Shown here: positions 8,369 through 18,347 of the stretch, piece by piece
How the letters are laid out: every line of letters starts with the position of its first letter
Numbering within the stretch: position 1 is the first letter of the stretch
Origin: JACDBE01 sp963714055
GTDB taxonomy: Bacteria; Actinomycetota; Acidimicrobiia; Spongiisociales; UBA5794
NCBI GenBank assembly: GCA_963714055.1
Contig: OY970227.1
Coordinates: 2,294,001 to 2,358,000 of the forward strand
DNA length: 64,000 bases
Direction: 5' to 3'
The notes under the pieces: model-generated
Told to the model about the DNA's origin: nothing
Database searches by the model: none
The model's input: the letters and a program-made list of their open reading frames with translations, nothing else
Position numbers and translations under genes: made by a program

Positions 8369-11300
8369 TCAGCTGCAGCCCTTGGAGTCCCCACAGTTGA
8401 GGCACCGGTAGCAGCTCCCGTTGCGAACCGTGATGTGCCCGCACGTGTCGCACAGCGGGGCGTCGCCCATCTTGTCGGCGAGGACCTGCTGGATCGCCGC
8501 CGTCTGCACGTCTGCGGCGGTTGTCACCCGGGTTGACGGCGACGCCGGCGCTTCACCGATGATCGCCGCCGGGGTCGCTCCGTCGGCGTCCTCACCGTCG
8601 ACGAACCGGGCCGCCTCCATCTGGGCGTCGATGTCGCCTTCCATCACTGATTCCTCGAGCCCGAGCTGGACGCCGGCCTCGACGGCGATGCCCTTGGGCG
8701 GCTCGGGGAGCGCCCCGCTGCGGTCGGGCGGCACCTGAGCCAGCTCGTCACGCTGCAGGTACTCGACACCGAGTGCCCGGAAGACGTAGTCGACGATCGA
8801 GTTGGCCATCTTGATGTTGGGATGGCCCTCGACCATGCCCCTCGGCTCGAAGGTCTGGAAGGTGAACGTGTCGACGAACTCCTCGAGCGGCACCCCGTAC
8901 TGGAGTCCCTTGCTGACCGCGATGGCGAAGCAGGAGAGGATGCCCCGCAGGGTCGCTCCCTCCTTCGCCAGGTCGAGGAAGAGCTCGCCCAGGCTCCCGT
9001 CGTCGTACTCGCCGGTCCGCATGAACAGCTTGTGGCCACCGACCCTGGCCTCCTGGGTGTACCCATCGCGACGTGCGGGGAGCAGGAAGCGGGGACGGGG
9101 CAGGTCGCGGTAGGCCTCCGACGGCGAGACCCCCGGCCGGAACATGCCGGCGTGGATCGTCGTGGTGCCCGTGGTGACCAGCTCGCGCTCGGCCGCCAGG
9201 GCGTCCTCGAGGAGTTCGTCCTCGTCGGCGGCGACGCCCTCGTCGGACTTGGCCGAGAGTGGCTGGCTCGCCTTGGACCCGTCCCGGTAGAGCGCCATCG
9301 CCTTCAGCCCCAGCTCCCAGGACATCCGGTAGATCTCCTCGATCTCGTCGACGGTGATCTCGGTGGGGACATTGGTCGTCTTGGAGATGGCACCCGAGAT
9401 GAACGGCTGGGCGGCCGCCATCATCTTGATGTGGCCGGCGTAGTGGATGAACCGCTCGCCCAGCCGGCCGTTCTTGTTCGCCGTGTCGAACACCGGCAGG
9501 TGCTCGTCGCGGAGGTGCGGGGCACCCTCGATCGTCTGCCGTCCGCAGATGTGGTCGTTGGCCTCCCGGATGTCGGCGTCGGAGTAGCCGAGCGCCTTGA
9601 GCATGGTGAACCCGGGGGCGTTGTACTGCTCGGAGGTGAACCCGAGGCGGCGCATCGTCTCCTCGCCCAGCGTCCACTGGTTGAAGGCGAAGCCCAGCTC
9701 GAACACGCCGGGGAGCACTGCCTCGACCTTGTCGATGTCGTCGGCGGTGAGCCCCTTGGCGATGAGCGTCGCCGTGTTGACGTGGGGCGCCCGGTGCAGG
9801 CTCATGGTGCCGACGACGTAGTCGATGATCTGCTCGACCTGGTGCTCGGTGTAGCCGAGCCGGTGCAGCGCCGGGGCGATCGACTGGTTGGCGATCTTGA
9901 AGTAGCCGCCACCGGCCAGCTTCTTGAACTTCACCAGGGCGAAGTCGGGCTCGACCCCGGTGGTGTCACAGTCCATCAGCAGCCCGATGGTGTTGTGTGA
10001 GACAAAACCGTTGGCCACGTACGTGACGTTGTCGGGCACCGACAGGTCGTACGTGTACTGCTCCTCACCAAGCTCGGCAGAGGCGACGACGTCGTAGAAG
10101 TAGCCGAGGAGCCTGCCGAACTCGGGGTCGCCGGTCCTGTTGTGCAGCTCCAGGACGGAACGGCGAGACACCGTTCCCTGCCGGCTCAGCGACATCAGCA
10201 TCCGCTTACGTAGGTCGTCGTTCTCCGGTGCCAGTCGATCGATGAGTTCGCGGGGGACCGGGATCTGATCCTTGCGAGCAGCCTGCGGGTGATCGCCCCG
10301 CTTGATCGCTGCCTGCTTGCGGTCCCCGATGAACCCGATCTCGTCGGCCCACCGGGCGAGGTACGACACGTTGAGCACGCGGAGCACCGCAAGGTCGGAG
10401 TCGCCCCAGCCGGTGCGGTCGATCTTGCGGGTGGTGACGTAGCCGAGCGCAAGGAGCAGCGACTGCACGTCGCGGGAAAACGCGAGCGACGTCGTCGACC
10501 AGCTCGGGTACCCGGCCGCCATGACGGTGCCATCGGCCTCGAAGAGGCCCCGAGCGAACGCGGCGTATACCTGGCGGTCGTTGCTGTGAAGCACCGCATC
10601 CGGGATGTGAGGGTGGTATCCCTTTCCCTTGTGGTTCTCTGAGGGCAGCGTGCTTGGCGAAACCGCACGCCTCCCACCACAGCACCAGCGGCACCGAATG
10701 GAAAGCGACCTCGACGTAGCCACCGACTCTCGGTGACGTGCGCCTCGAGGTTGAACAGGTCCTTGCCGAGCAGCCGCAGTCGCTCGACCACGTCGACGTC
10801 GTCGCGGGCGACGCAGAGTCGGATGCCCTTCGCGTGCAGCGAGCCGTCTCCCATGAAGTACCCGACGAGCTCGGCGAGGTCTGGCGTACATCGCGCGGGG
10901 GACGACCGTGGTGAAGTCGCTCGTCCAGTGCGCCTCCGGCATGCGGCGGCAGCGCGACGCGCCTGTGGCGTGCCGATCGAACTGGTGCAGCTGGAGCGGG
11001 ACGACGTCGCCGGCGGCGATGTCGCTGAACCGCTTCCAGACCCACTCACCGTCCGGTCCCACCACCTTGACCCGGTGCGTGGGCGTGCCCTGGATGCGGT
11101 ACCCACGGGACGTATCGACCGAAACAATGGGCTCGGCGCCGTTCACGTAGAACTGCGTAGCGGTGCGGGCGCCATCGTCGGTGCCGACCTCGATCCCGAG
11201 GTCCTGCCACTGCGGGCCACCGGGGTCGCCGAGCGAGCGCAGCCGGACCAGCCCACGCTCGGTGGGGACCAGCGAGCCTCCGACGAGGCAGCCGGTCGGA

Positions 11301-13121
11301 GCGAGAACCGTGGACTGGGCGTTCCGGTAGCCGTGGGCCTCGCCGAGCGCCACCGCCAGGTCCCAGGCGGTGTGGGCCTCTTCGAGCATGTCGGACGGGC
11401 ACAGCGCCTGGTCGATGCCGACGACGTGGTGGGACACCCCGTCGTACTCGTCCTGGTCCACGCCGTAGGCGGCCCGCCGGTGGTTGCGCATCACCCGCAA
11501 CATGGCGTCGCGGTTGTCGGCGTACTTGGGGAATGGCCCGAGTGCTTCGGCCATCTCCGCCGACGTGGCATAGGCGTACCCGGTGAGCACCGCGGTCAGC
11601 GCCCCGGAGATGGTCCGCGCCTCGTCGGAGTCGTAGGCGATGCCCGCCGCGCATCAGCAGCGAGCCCAGGTTGGCGTAGCCGAGGCCGAGGGTGCGGTAG
11701 TCGTAGCTGCCCTGGGCGATCTCCGCCGAGGGGAAGTGCGCCATGGTCACCGAGATCTCGAGCACGATGGTCCACAGCCGGATGGCGTGGCGGTAGGCGT
11801 CGAGGTCGAACGTCCCGTCGGCCCGCTCGAACGCAACCAGGTTCAACGAGGCCAGGTTGCACGCCGTGTTGTCCAGAAAGACGTACTCACTGCACGGGTT
11901 TGTTGCCCGGATGCGGCCGCCGGCGGGGGAGGTGTGCCACTCCTGGATGGTGGTGTCGAACTGGACCCCGGGGTCGGCGCACTTCCAGGCCGCCTCGGCG
12001 ACCTGACGCCACAGGTCACGGGCCCTGATCGTCTTCATCACCCGACCGTCGGTGCGGGCGGTCAGGTCCCAGTCGGCGTCGTCGAGCACCGCCTGGACGA
12101 ACTCGTTGGACAGGCGCACCGAGTTGTTCGAGTTCTGCCCGGACACGGTGGCGTAGGCCTCGCCGTTGAAGTCGGCGTCGTACCCGGCGGCGACCAGCGC
12201 CCTGACCTTGTCCTCCTCGTTGGCCTTCCAGTTGACGAACGTCTCGATGTCGGGGTGGTCGACGTCGAGGATGACCATCTTGGCGGCGCGCCGGGTGGTG
12301 CCTCCGGACTTGATGGCGCCGGCGGCGCGGTCACCCACCTTGAGGAAGCTCATCAGCCCCGACGACTTGCCACCGCCGGATAGGCTCTCGCCCTCGGCCC
12401 GGATGTGGGAGAAGTTCGAGCCCGGTGCCACGACCCGAATTTGAAGAGCCGGGCCTCGCGGACCCAGAGGTCCATGATCCCGCCCTCGTTCACCAGGTCG
12501 TCGTCGACGGCTTGGATGAAGCAGGCATGCGGGGCGGGGCGGGTGTAGGAGTCGGGGGAGACGGTCAGCTCGCTCGGTGTCGGGGTCGACGTACCAGAAT
12601 CCCTGGGCCGGGCCGGTGATGCCGTAGGCGTGGTTGAGCCCGGTGTTGAACCACTGCGGGGAGTTCGGCGCCGCCATCTGGTGGAGCAGCATGTAGGCCA
12701 GCTCGTCCTCGAACGCGTCGGCGTCGGCGGGCGTGGCGAAGTAGTCGTTGGTCTCGCCCCACCACCGCCAGGTGGCGGCGAGCCGGCCGATCACCTGGCG
12801 GGCGGAGCGCTCGGGCCCGAGGACGGGATTGCCGTCGTCGTCGACGAGCGGGTTGCCCTCGTCGTCGACCTGGGGGACGCCGGCCTTGCGGAAGTACTTC
12901 GACACCATGATGTCGGCGGCGACCTGCGACCAGGCGGTGGGGATCTCGGCGTCCTCCATCTCGAAGACCACCGAGCCGTCCGGGTTGCTGATCCGACTGG
13001 TGCGCCGGCTCCACTCCACCGAGTCGAAGGGGTCCTGGCCCTCGGTGGTGAAGCGCCGCTCGATCGTGAGGCCCCGGTCGTCGTTGGAGCGTCTTGTCGG
13101 CCGTTTCGTCGCCGCTGTCAT
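8369..13121 (-). CDS. nrdJ: Vitamin B12-dependent (class II) ribonucleotide reductase, intein-containing, several frame breaks
   Basis: Reduces ribonucleotides to deoxyribonucleotides using adenosylcobalamin. The mature protein is about 1150 residues. The start is ATG 13121 (MTAATKRPTRRSNDD) behind GGAAGGGA. Visible: AAPNSPQWFNTGL, SGGGKSSGLMSFLKVGDRAAGAIKSGG, the NPCSEYVFLDNTACNLASLNL active-site loop, LAPTG joined after splicing to TIGLLMDCDTTGVEPDFALVKFKKLAGGGY, and a C-terminal zinc-finger-like tail with CDTCGH and CYRCLNCG. An intein of 433 codons interrupts the APTG/TIG loop (9992-11290). Outside the intein the frame breaks near 12570, 12435 and 11645, each with intact conserved sequence on both sides, so these are probably base-call errors. 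The promoter region carries NrdR-like boxes. No class I genes are seen nearby. Confidence 0.93.
9992..11290 (-). mobile_element. Intein with LAGLIDADG homing endonuclease, inserted in NrdJ
   Basis: A protein-splicing element of 433 codons. It starts with the nucleophile Cys (CLVGGSLVPTERGLVRL, block A), has block B in YRIQGTPTHRVKVV with the conserved T..H, and ends VTYVANGFVSHN before a +1 Thr of the C-extein (TIGLL). Two LAGLIDADG motifs are visible: LAELVGYFMGDGSLH in a shifted frame at about 10880-10840, and FARGLFEADGTVMA near 10550. The frame shifts at about 10885, 10730 and 10650. The three shifts cancel, so splicing blocks A, B and the C-terminal ones are in frame with the exteins. 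Either these are sequencing errors or the endonuclease is decaying while splicing is retained. Confidence 0.9.
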
Positions 13122-13194
13122 CGCGTTCCCTTCCTGACCCTGGCGTCGCCGCCCTCAACCCGACATCGACTTATCCACACGACATTGTCCACAG

Positions 13195-13240
13195 CCACAA
13201 CATCTAGTGTAGGGAAGTGGTGACACCCCAGATGTTGAGG
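13195..13240 (-). promoter_or_regulatory. Pair of NrdR-box-like sequences upstream of nrdJ
   Basis: On the coding strand, ACACTAGATGTTGTGG (13210-13195) and CCTCAACATCTGGGGT (13240-13225) resemble the 16-base NrdR box (acaCWATATaTWGtgt) at about 13 and 11 positions. Their centres are 30 bases apart, close to the three helical turns normal for NrdR box pairs. They lie just downstream of the predicted transcription start, where bound NrdR would repress. NrdR itself is not encoded in the window. Confidence 0.6.
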
Positions 13241-13247
13241 ACACGCC

Positions 13248-13277
13248 AGTGTAGTTACAGAGGTGTAACTCCGTCAA
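13248..13277 (-). promoter_or_regulatory. nrdJ promoter with a palindrome filling its spacer
   Basis: On the minus strand TTGACG (13277-13272) is followed after 18 bases by TACACT (13253-13248). The spacer holds the perfect 7-bp inverted repeat AGTTACA-gagg-TGTAACT (13253-13270), which overlaps the last base of the -10. A protein bound there would block polymerase directly. The site differs from the NrdR boxes next to it, so a second regulator is possible. Confidence 0.5.
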
Positions 13278-13414
13278 GCGTTTCGCTCGGAGCGCAAACG
13301 GAAATCCGCCATCGGGTGCGGTCACGCCACCAACCAGCGTTGTAGCGGCGCCCGGTCGGCGTCCACAAGCGGGACGGCGGTTTTGTTTCGCGCCCGCCGA
13401 CCGAGCCGTGGCGT

Positions 13415-14097
13415 TCAGAACGTGTAGCCGAAGGTCGTCTCGTAGTTCCGATAGCTGCGCCGGGCCAGCCACCGCGCCCTGGCCGAGTAGCGGTCGGTCG
13501 GTAGGCGTCGTCGCGGCCGGTCACGTTGACCCTCGGGATCTCGAGGCGGGCCAGGCCCAGGTCGTCCATGGCGGCGTCGAAGTCGTCCTGCAGGCGTCTC
13601 GAAACGGAGCAGCCGGTCGAGCCCGAGGAAGCGGTCATCGACCGACCCGACCCCGGGTCACCGTCGCCATCGGGGGAGCATGCCAGGCCGGCCGGCGGGT
13701 CAGGTGGAAGATCGCCCACTCGGAGAAGTCGGCCTCGCGGGCGACGCGCATGCTGGCGAGGTAGGCGGGCTGCTCGTGGACCCAGGAGGTCGGGTCGTCG
13801 AGCAGCGCCGAGTAGGCGCCGCGTCATCTTCTCGTACAGGGACACCAGCGAGTCGTAGGGGTTGCGGATGGTGCCGAAGACGTACAGCCGATCGATGTCG
13901 TCGGCCGGCAGCAGCCCGCGGCGAACCAGCTCTCGACGCCGAGGCGTGCTTGTCCCCGGCGGTCTCGTGAGATGCGCGGGGTCCCGACGATCTCGGCGCC
14001 GAGCCGTGGCATCAGCAGGCCTTCACCCATCGCCGTCGACGCGGTGCGGGGATTCTGGATGAAGAGGAAGCCGTGGGTCGCGGGAGATCACCGCCAT
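13415..14097 (-). CDS. Sulfotransferase-family protein, several frame breaks
   Basis: Pieces in three frames join into a protein of about 227 residues: GFLFIQNPRTASTAM (the 5'-phosphosulfate loop region, usually HIPKTGGTS-like), then EGLLMPRLGAEIVGTPRIS, YVFGTIRNPYDSLVSLYEKM (the 3'-phosphate binding RNPYDSLVS motif), and a C-terminal YRNYETTFGYTF. At least four single-base breaks are needed between 13650 and 14075. Both motif regions are well preserved, so error is as likely as decay. It follows the MFS gene by 12 bases on the same strand. The acceptor is unknown. A deteriorated copy (pseudogene) cannot be excluded. Confidence 0.6.
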
Positions 14098-14109
14098 CGT
14101 GGCAGTCTG

Positions 14110-15565
14110 CTATGTCGGACGGCAGGGCTCGCCGGGGCCCCCCGTCGCCCCTCGCCTTGAGCACGGCGCGGATCTCGGTGATGTCGGCCGGCGATGTCTT
14201 GGCGGCCCGCCAGTAGCAGTAGCCGGTGGGGAGGAAGAAGACCTGGAAGACGGCGAGGCCGACCGCCCAGTTGAGCGGCGGGGGAATGGCCCGTTCCAGG
14301 GCCTGCGACGCCGCCGGTGAGGGCGTTGCCGACCGACCGCCCCACCCCGTTCGCCAGGTTGCCCAAACCGAAGACGGTGCCCCGGTGCTCGGGCAGGTTG
14401 ACGTCGGCGATCAGGGCGAACCAGTTGGGCGAGTTCGCCGAGGTGAGGGCCAGGGCGAGCATGGCGAGCAGGAAGGCGCCGCCCACCCACGGGTTGGTGA
14501 GCACCTGGCCGAGCACCTCGGGGATGAGGGTGAACGTCCCGGCGCCCGTCGGTGACCTCCAGGCCGCGCAGCGGGATGAACAGGAAGCCGAGGAAGAAGG
14601 GTATGGCACCTACCACCCCGATGGCGCTGATCAGCGCCCTCCCGTCGAGCCGGCGCTTCGCCTGGACCCGGTCGCCCAGGTAGCCGGTGAGCACCGAGAA
14701 CAGCGCCCCGACCTGGAAGATGGCGCCGAGCAGCCCGCCGACCCTGGTGGCGGTGGCGATGGAGTAGCCCTCGGCGATCACCTTCTCCTGGTACAGCAAC
14801 GGCACCCAGATGAGCGACCCATAGGCCAGTTGCGCGGTCAGCCCCTGGGCGATCAGCCACACGTTGGTGGGCCGGCGGATCAACACCGGAACCTGCTCGG
14901 GCTCGATGGTGTAGCCGTAGTCGAATGTCGGATCGTCGTGGAGGTGGCGCAGCTCGGGCTCGCTCCATCCCCGCGGGGCCTCGAAGGTCGGCCATGTAGA
15001 GGAGGCCGAAGCCGAACCCGAGGGCGGCGATGACGAGCATCGGCACCCCGAAGTCGTCGGCGCCCAGCTGGCTCGCCAGCAGCCCCCCGATCAGCGCGCC
15101 GGCTCCCTGGGAGAGCCCCCACAGGCTCATCGCCAGGCCGCGGCGGCGCGGCGAGATGAAGTCGCTGATCACCGAGAAGCCGATCGAGGCGACGCTGCCC
15201 AGGCCGACGGCGACGATCATCTGGTAGGCGAAGAGCTGACCGAACGTCTGCGCCGTCGCCGACAGCGCCACCCCGGTCGCCCAGATGGCGGTTCCGGCCA
15301 GCAGGAGCCGCTTGCGGCTGCCCCGGTCGCCGAAGTAGCCCCACACCGCCGCCGTCACCGCCGAGACGAGGATGACGCTGCCGGTGATCAGCCCGATCGC
15401 CGCCGAGTTGGTCGACAACGTCTCCCGCACCGGGATCACCATCGCCGGGATCAGGGCGCCGGCGGCGTTGTCCAGCGAGGCGAGCACCACGAACACCACC
15501 ATGGTGAAGGCGATGTGCCCCCGCCCGCCCCACCAGGCGGGGCGGCTTCTGGCGGCGGCGGGCAT
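14110..15565 (-). CDS. MFS transporter, several frame breaks
   Basis: About 485 residues and 12 predicted membrane segments once breaks near 14990, 14550, 14310 and 14145 are bridged. The start is ATG 15565. The family loop between helices 2 and 3 reads GYFGDRGSRKRLLLAG, and the repeat of it in the second half reads GYLGDRVQAKRRLDGRA. The first half (MVVFVVLASLDNAAGALIPAMVIP to the sixth helix) is uninterrupted. Substrate unknown; the loop pattern resembles spinster-like and sugar-acid carriers. It is divergent from the acyl-CoA synthetase and probably cotranscribed with the sulfotransferase downstream. Confidence 0.75.
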
Positions 15566-15621
15566 CCCCGCATTGTGGCCGCTCCGCTGTCCGTCTCGAA
15601 GGAAGCCCGATCGCCCCGCGG

Positions 15622-15627
15622 TACCCT
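15622..15627 (+). promoter_or_regulatory. -10 element TACCCT before the acyl-CoA synthetase
   Basis: TACCCT ends nine bases before ATG 15637 with no ribosome binding site in between, so the message is probably leaderless. The divergent MFS start is at 15565, leaving a 71-base shared region. Confidence 0.4.
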
Positions 15628-15636
15628 CCGCCGTCG

Positions 15637-17489
15637 ATGACCGAGGTCAGCTCGACCTCGGCCAGAACCGGCATGGCGACCTGGTCCTGAGACGGTCGCC
15701 GCGGCCAACCTCACCGCGTTCATCGGCGAGCGCGGTCTCGAGGACTACGCCGAGCTGCACCGCTGGTCGGTCGAGCACCGCGACGAGTTCTGGGGGGCGG
15801 TGGTCGACCGGCTCGGGCATCGTCCTCCGCACTCCGTACCGGCAGGTGCTCGACGACTCCGGCGGCCCGGAGCAGCCGCGGTGGCTGGTCGGCGCCGAGC
15901 TCAACATCGTCGAGTCGTGCTTCACGGCCCCGCCGGGTCGCCTCGCCGTGGCCCACAGGGCCGGCGGCGCCATCCACCGGGTGACCTACGGCGAGTTGAG
16001 GCGCCGGGTCGACGCCGCCGCCCACGGGCTCAGCCGGCTCGGCGTCGGCGAAGGCGACCGGGTGGCCATCGCCATGCCGATGACCGCTCGAGGCGGTGGT
16101 CGCCTACCTGGCGGTGGTCGCCCTCGGGGGTGCCGTGGTGTCGATCGCCGACAGCTTCGCCCCGGACGAGATCGCCGCCAGGCTCCGCATCGCCGGGGCG
16201 GGCTTGGTGGTCACCCAGGACCGCATCACCCGCGGCGGGCGACATCTGCCCATGTACGACAAGGTGGTCGACGCCGGTGCGGAGCGCGCCGTGGCGGTCG
16301 ACACCGGCGCCGGGATGCGGCTGCGCCGAGGCGACCTGTGGTGGGCCGACCTGGTCGGACAGCGGAGGGGCAGACGACTTCGACCCGGTGCCCGGCGAGC
16401 CCGACCGGGTCACCAACGTGCTCTTCTCGTCGGGCACCACCGGCGACCCGAAGGCGATCCCGTGGACCCAGCTGACCCCGATCAAGGCGGCGATGGACGG
16501 GCATTTCCACCACGACATCCACCCGGAGGACGTGGTCGCCTGGCCCACCAACCTCGGTTGGATGATGGGTCCCTGGCTCATCTACGCCTCGCTGGTCAAC
16601 GGGGCGGCGCTGGCCCTCCACGACGACGCCCCGACCGGGCGGGACTTCGCCGACTTCGTCGCCGAGGCGGGGGTCACCGTGCTCGGCGTCGTCCCCAGCC
16701 TGGTGGCGGCGTGGCGCTCCGGCGGCGTGCTCGACCCGGACGCCGACGAGCCGGTCGACTGGACCGGGCTGCGGCTGCTCAGCTCGACCGGCGAGGCCTC
16801 GAACCCCGACGACATGCGATGGCTGATGGGCGTCGCCGGGGGCAAGCCGGTGATCGAGTACTGCGGCGGCACCGAGATCGGAGGGGGCTACATCACCGGC
16901 ACCGTCCTCCACGACGCGGTGCCGTCGACCTTCACCACGCCCGCTCTCGGCTGGGACCTGCGCCTCCTCGACGAGGACGGGTCACCCGCCGAGGAGGGCG
17001 AGCTGTTCCTGGTGCCACCCTCGATGGGGATGTCGACGGAGCTGCTCAACCGGTGACCATCACGAGGTCTACTACGCCGGGCTGCCCGCCGCCGACGTCC
17101 CGCTGCGCCGCCATGGCGACCACATGGAGCGCCTGCCCGGCGGTCGCTACCGGGCGTTGGGCAGGGTCGACGACACCATGAACCTCGGCGGCATCAAGGT
17201 GAGCGCGGCCGAGATCGAGCGGGTGGTCGCCGGTGTCGACGGGGTCGCCGAGGCAGCCGCCGTCGCCGTGCCGCCGCCCGGGGGTGGGCCGAGCCGGCTC
17301 GTGGTCTACGCCGTCCCCGCCCCGGGGGTCCCCCTCGATCCCGACACCGTGAAGCCGGCGATGCAGGCCGCCATCGGAACCCACTTGAACCCGCTGTTCA
17401 GGATCGACCGCGTGGTCCCGATCGACGCCCTCCCGCGGACGGCGTCGGCCAAGGTGATGCGCCGCCGGCTGCGCGAGATCGCTCCCTAG
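15637..17489 (+). CDS. AMP-forming acyl-CoA synthetase of the AAE17/18-like type, several frame breaks
   Basis: Activates a carboxylic acid to its adenylate and then CoA thioester. About 617 residues. The P-loop is VLFSSGTTGDPKAIPWTQL. Downstream PTNLGWMMGPWLIYASLVNGAAL, VTVLGVVPSLVAAW, STGEASNPDDMRWLMG and YCGGTEIGGGYITGTV are the pattern I associate with plant peroxisomal AAE17/AAE18 and bacterial relatives rather than with AcsA. The hinge and catalytic lysine regions are GRVDDTMNLGGIKVSAAEIE and RTASAKVMRRRLREI. Breaks fall near 15688, 15818, 16086, 16366 and 17056. All segments between them are conserved, so the gene is probably intact in the organism. The natural substrate is unknown. 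Confidence 0.78.
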
Positions 17490-17552
17490 GGCTTCTCCTG
17501 GACAGGCGAATCGCCGCCACGAATACAGGGGTCTGGAATCGCCGCCGCCGTT

Positions 17553-17581
17553 TTGGCACAGTCCGGGGACGTTCCTAGTCT
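17553..17581 (+). promoter_or_regulatory. Promoter of the Flp/Tad operon
   Basis: TTGGCA at 17553-17558 and TAGTCT at 17576-17581 are separated by exactly 17 bases, a good primary sigma factor promoter. The start of transcription would fall near 17588, leaving a leader of about 18 bases with a GGGGG run before the GTG at 17606. Confidence 0.65.
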
Positions 17582-17605
17582 CTCGGCCGTCAGGGGGAAA
17601 TTCGG

Positions 17606-18346
17606 GTGACTTTGGGGGAAGTGCGCCCTGGTAGGGGTGCATCGGTCGTGCTGGCGGAGCAACCGGCTCCGCGTCGTCGTCTCACCAGCCGGATAGGCAT
17701 TCTCCACGTCGTGGCCGTCGCCAGCGGGCTGTTGGCGTTCCTGCTCGTCCTCATGTGGATGCGGGCCGGGCAGGAGCTGGTGACTGTGGCGGTGGCAGGC
17801 GAGACCATCCGGGCAGGAACCATCGTGCCGGCCGGCTCCGTCGAGTTCGTCGAGGTATCCGTCGACGCCGCCTTCGACGGCCGGATGCTGTCGCCCGACG
17901 AGGCGGCGCGACTCGAGGGGTCCGTGGCCACCCGGGAGATCAACCCGGGCGAGCCGATCCTCGACACCGACCTCCGCGGCATCGATCTCCCGGCAGGCTC
18001 GAGGGCGATGTCGATCCCCCTCGACCCCAACCGGGCGGCCGGCGCCGACGTGGCCGTCGGTGACCGGGTCGACCTGGTGGGGACCGACGACAGCGGAGCC
18101 CGGTACGTGGCCGTCGATCTCGCCGTGCTCGGCGTGCCCGGCGAGCAGCCCTCGACGTTCGGCGCCACCAATGCCTACGCGGTGACCGTCGCCGTCGACG
18201 ACGCCCAGGCCCTCGCCATCGCCGCCGCCGTCGACAACGGGACGGTGCACCTGCTGCGGTCGACCGGAGCGCCCGATGTCGCCGCCGAGCTGTTGATCCC
18301 CCCCGACAAGGCCGAGGAAGATCCCCGATCCGGGTCCGGCGACTGA
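17606..18346 (+). CDS. Flp pilus assembly CpaB/RcpC-like protein (SAF domain)
   Basis: 246 residues. One N-terminal membrane helix (ILHVVAVASGLLAFLLVLMWM, residues 32-52) is followed by an SAF domain: VAVAGETIRAGTIVPAGSVEFVEV, then ATREINPGEPILDTDLRG, and a beta-rich part with GDRVDLVGTDD. CpaB/RcpC proteins belong to Tad secretion systems and are thought to bind wall polysaccharide through the SAF fold. First gene of a tightly packed operon running to 24255, one base before the CpaE-like gene. The start is GTG 17606. Confidence 0.8.
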   Translation: MTLGEVRPGRGASVVLAEQPAPRRRLTSRIGILHVVAVASGLLAFLLVLMWMRAGQELVTVAVAGETIRAGTIVPAGSVEFVEVSVDAAFDGRMLSPDEAARLEGSVATREINPGEPILDTDLRGIDLPAGSRAMSIPLDPNRAAGADVAVGDRVDLVGTDDSGARYVAVDLAVLGVPGEQPSTFGATNAYAVTVAVDDAQALAIAAAVDNGTVHLLRSTGAPDVAAELLIPPDKAEEDPRSGSGD

Positions 18347-18347
18347 G

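Noticed and set aside
13415..14097. Calling the sulfotransferase a pseudogene
   Set aside because: Frame breaks are as dense in neighbouring essential nrdJ and in the MFS and synthetase genes, and both sulfotransferase motifs are conserved, so sequence error is at least equally likely.
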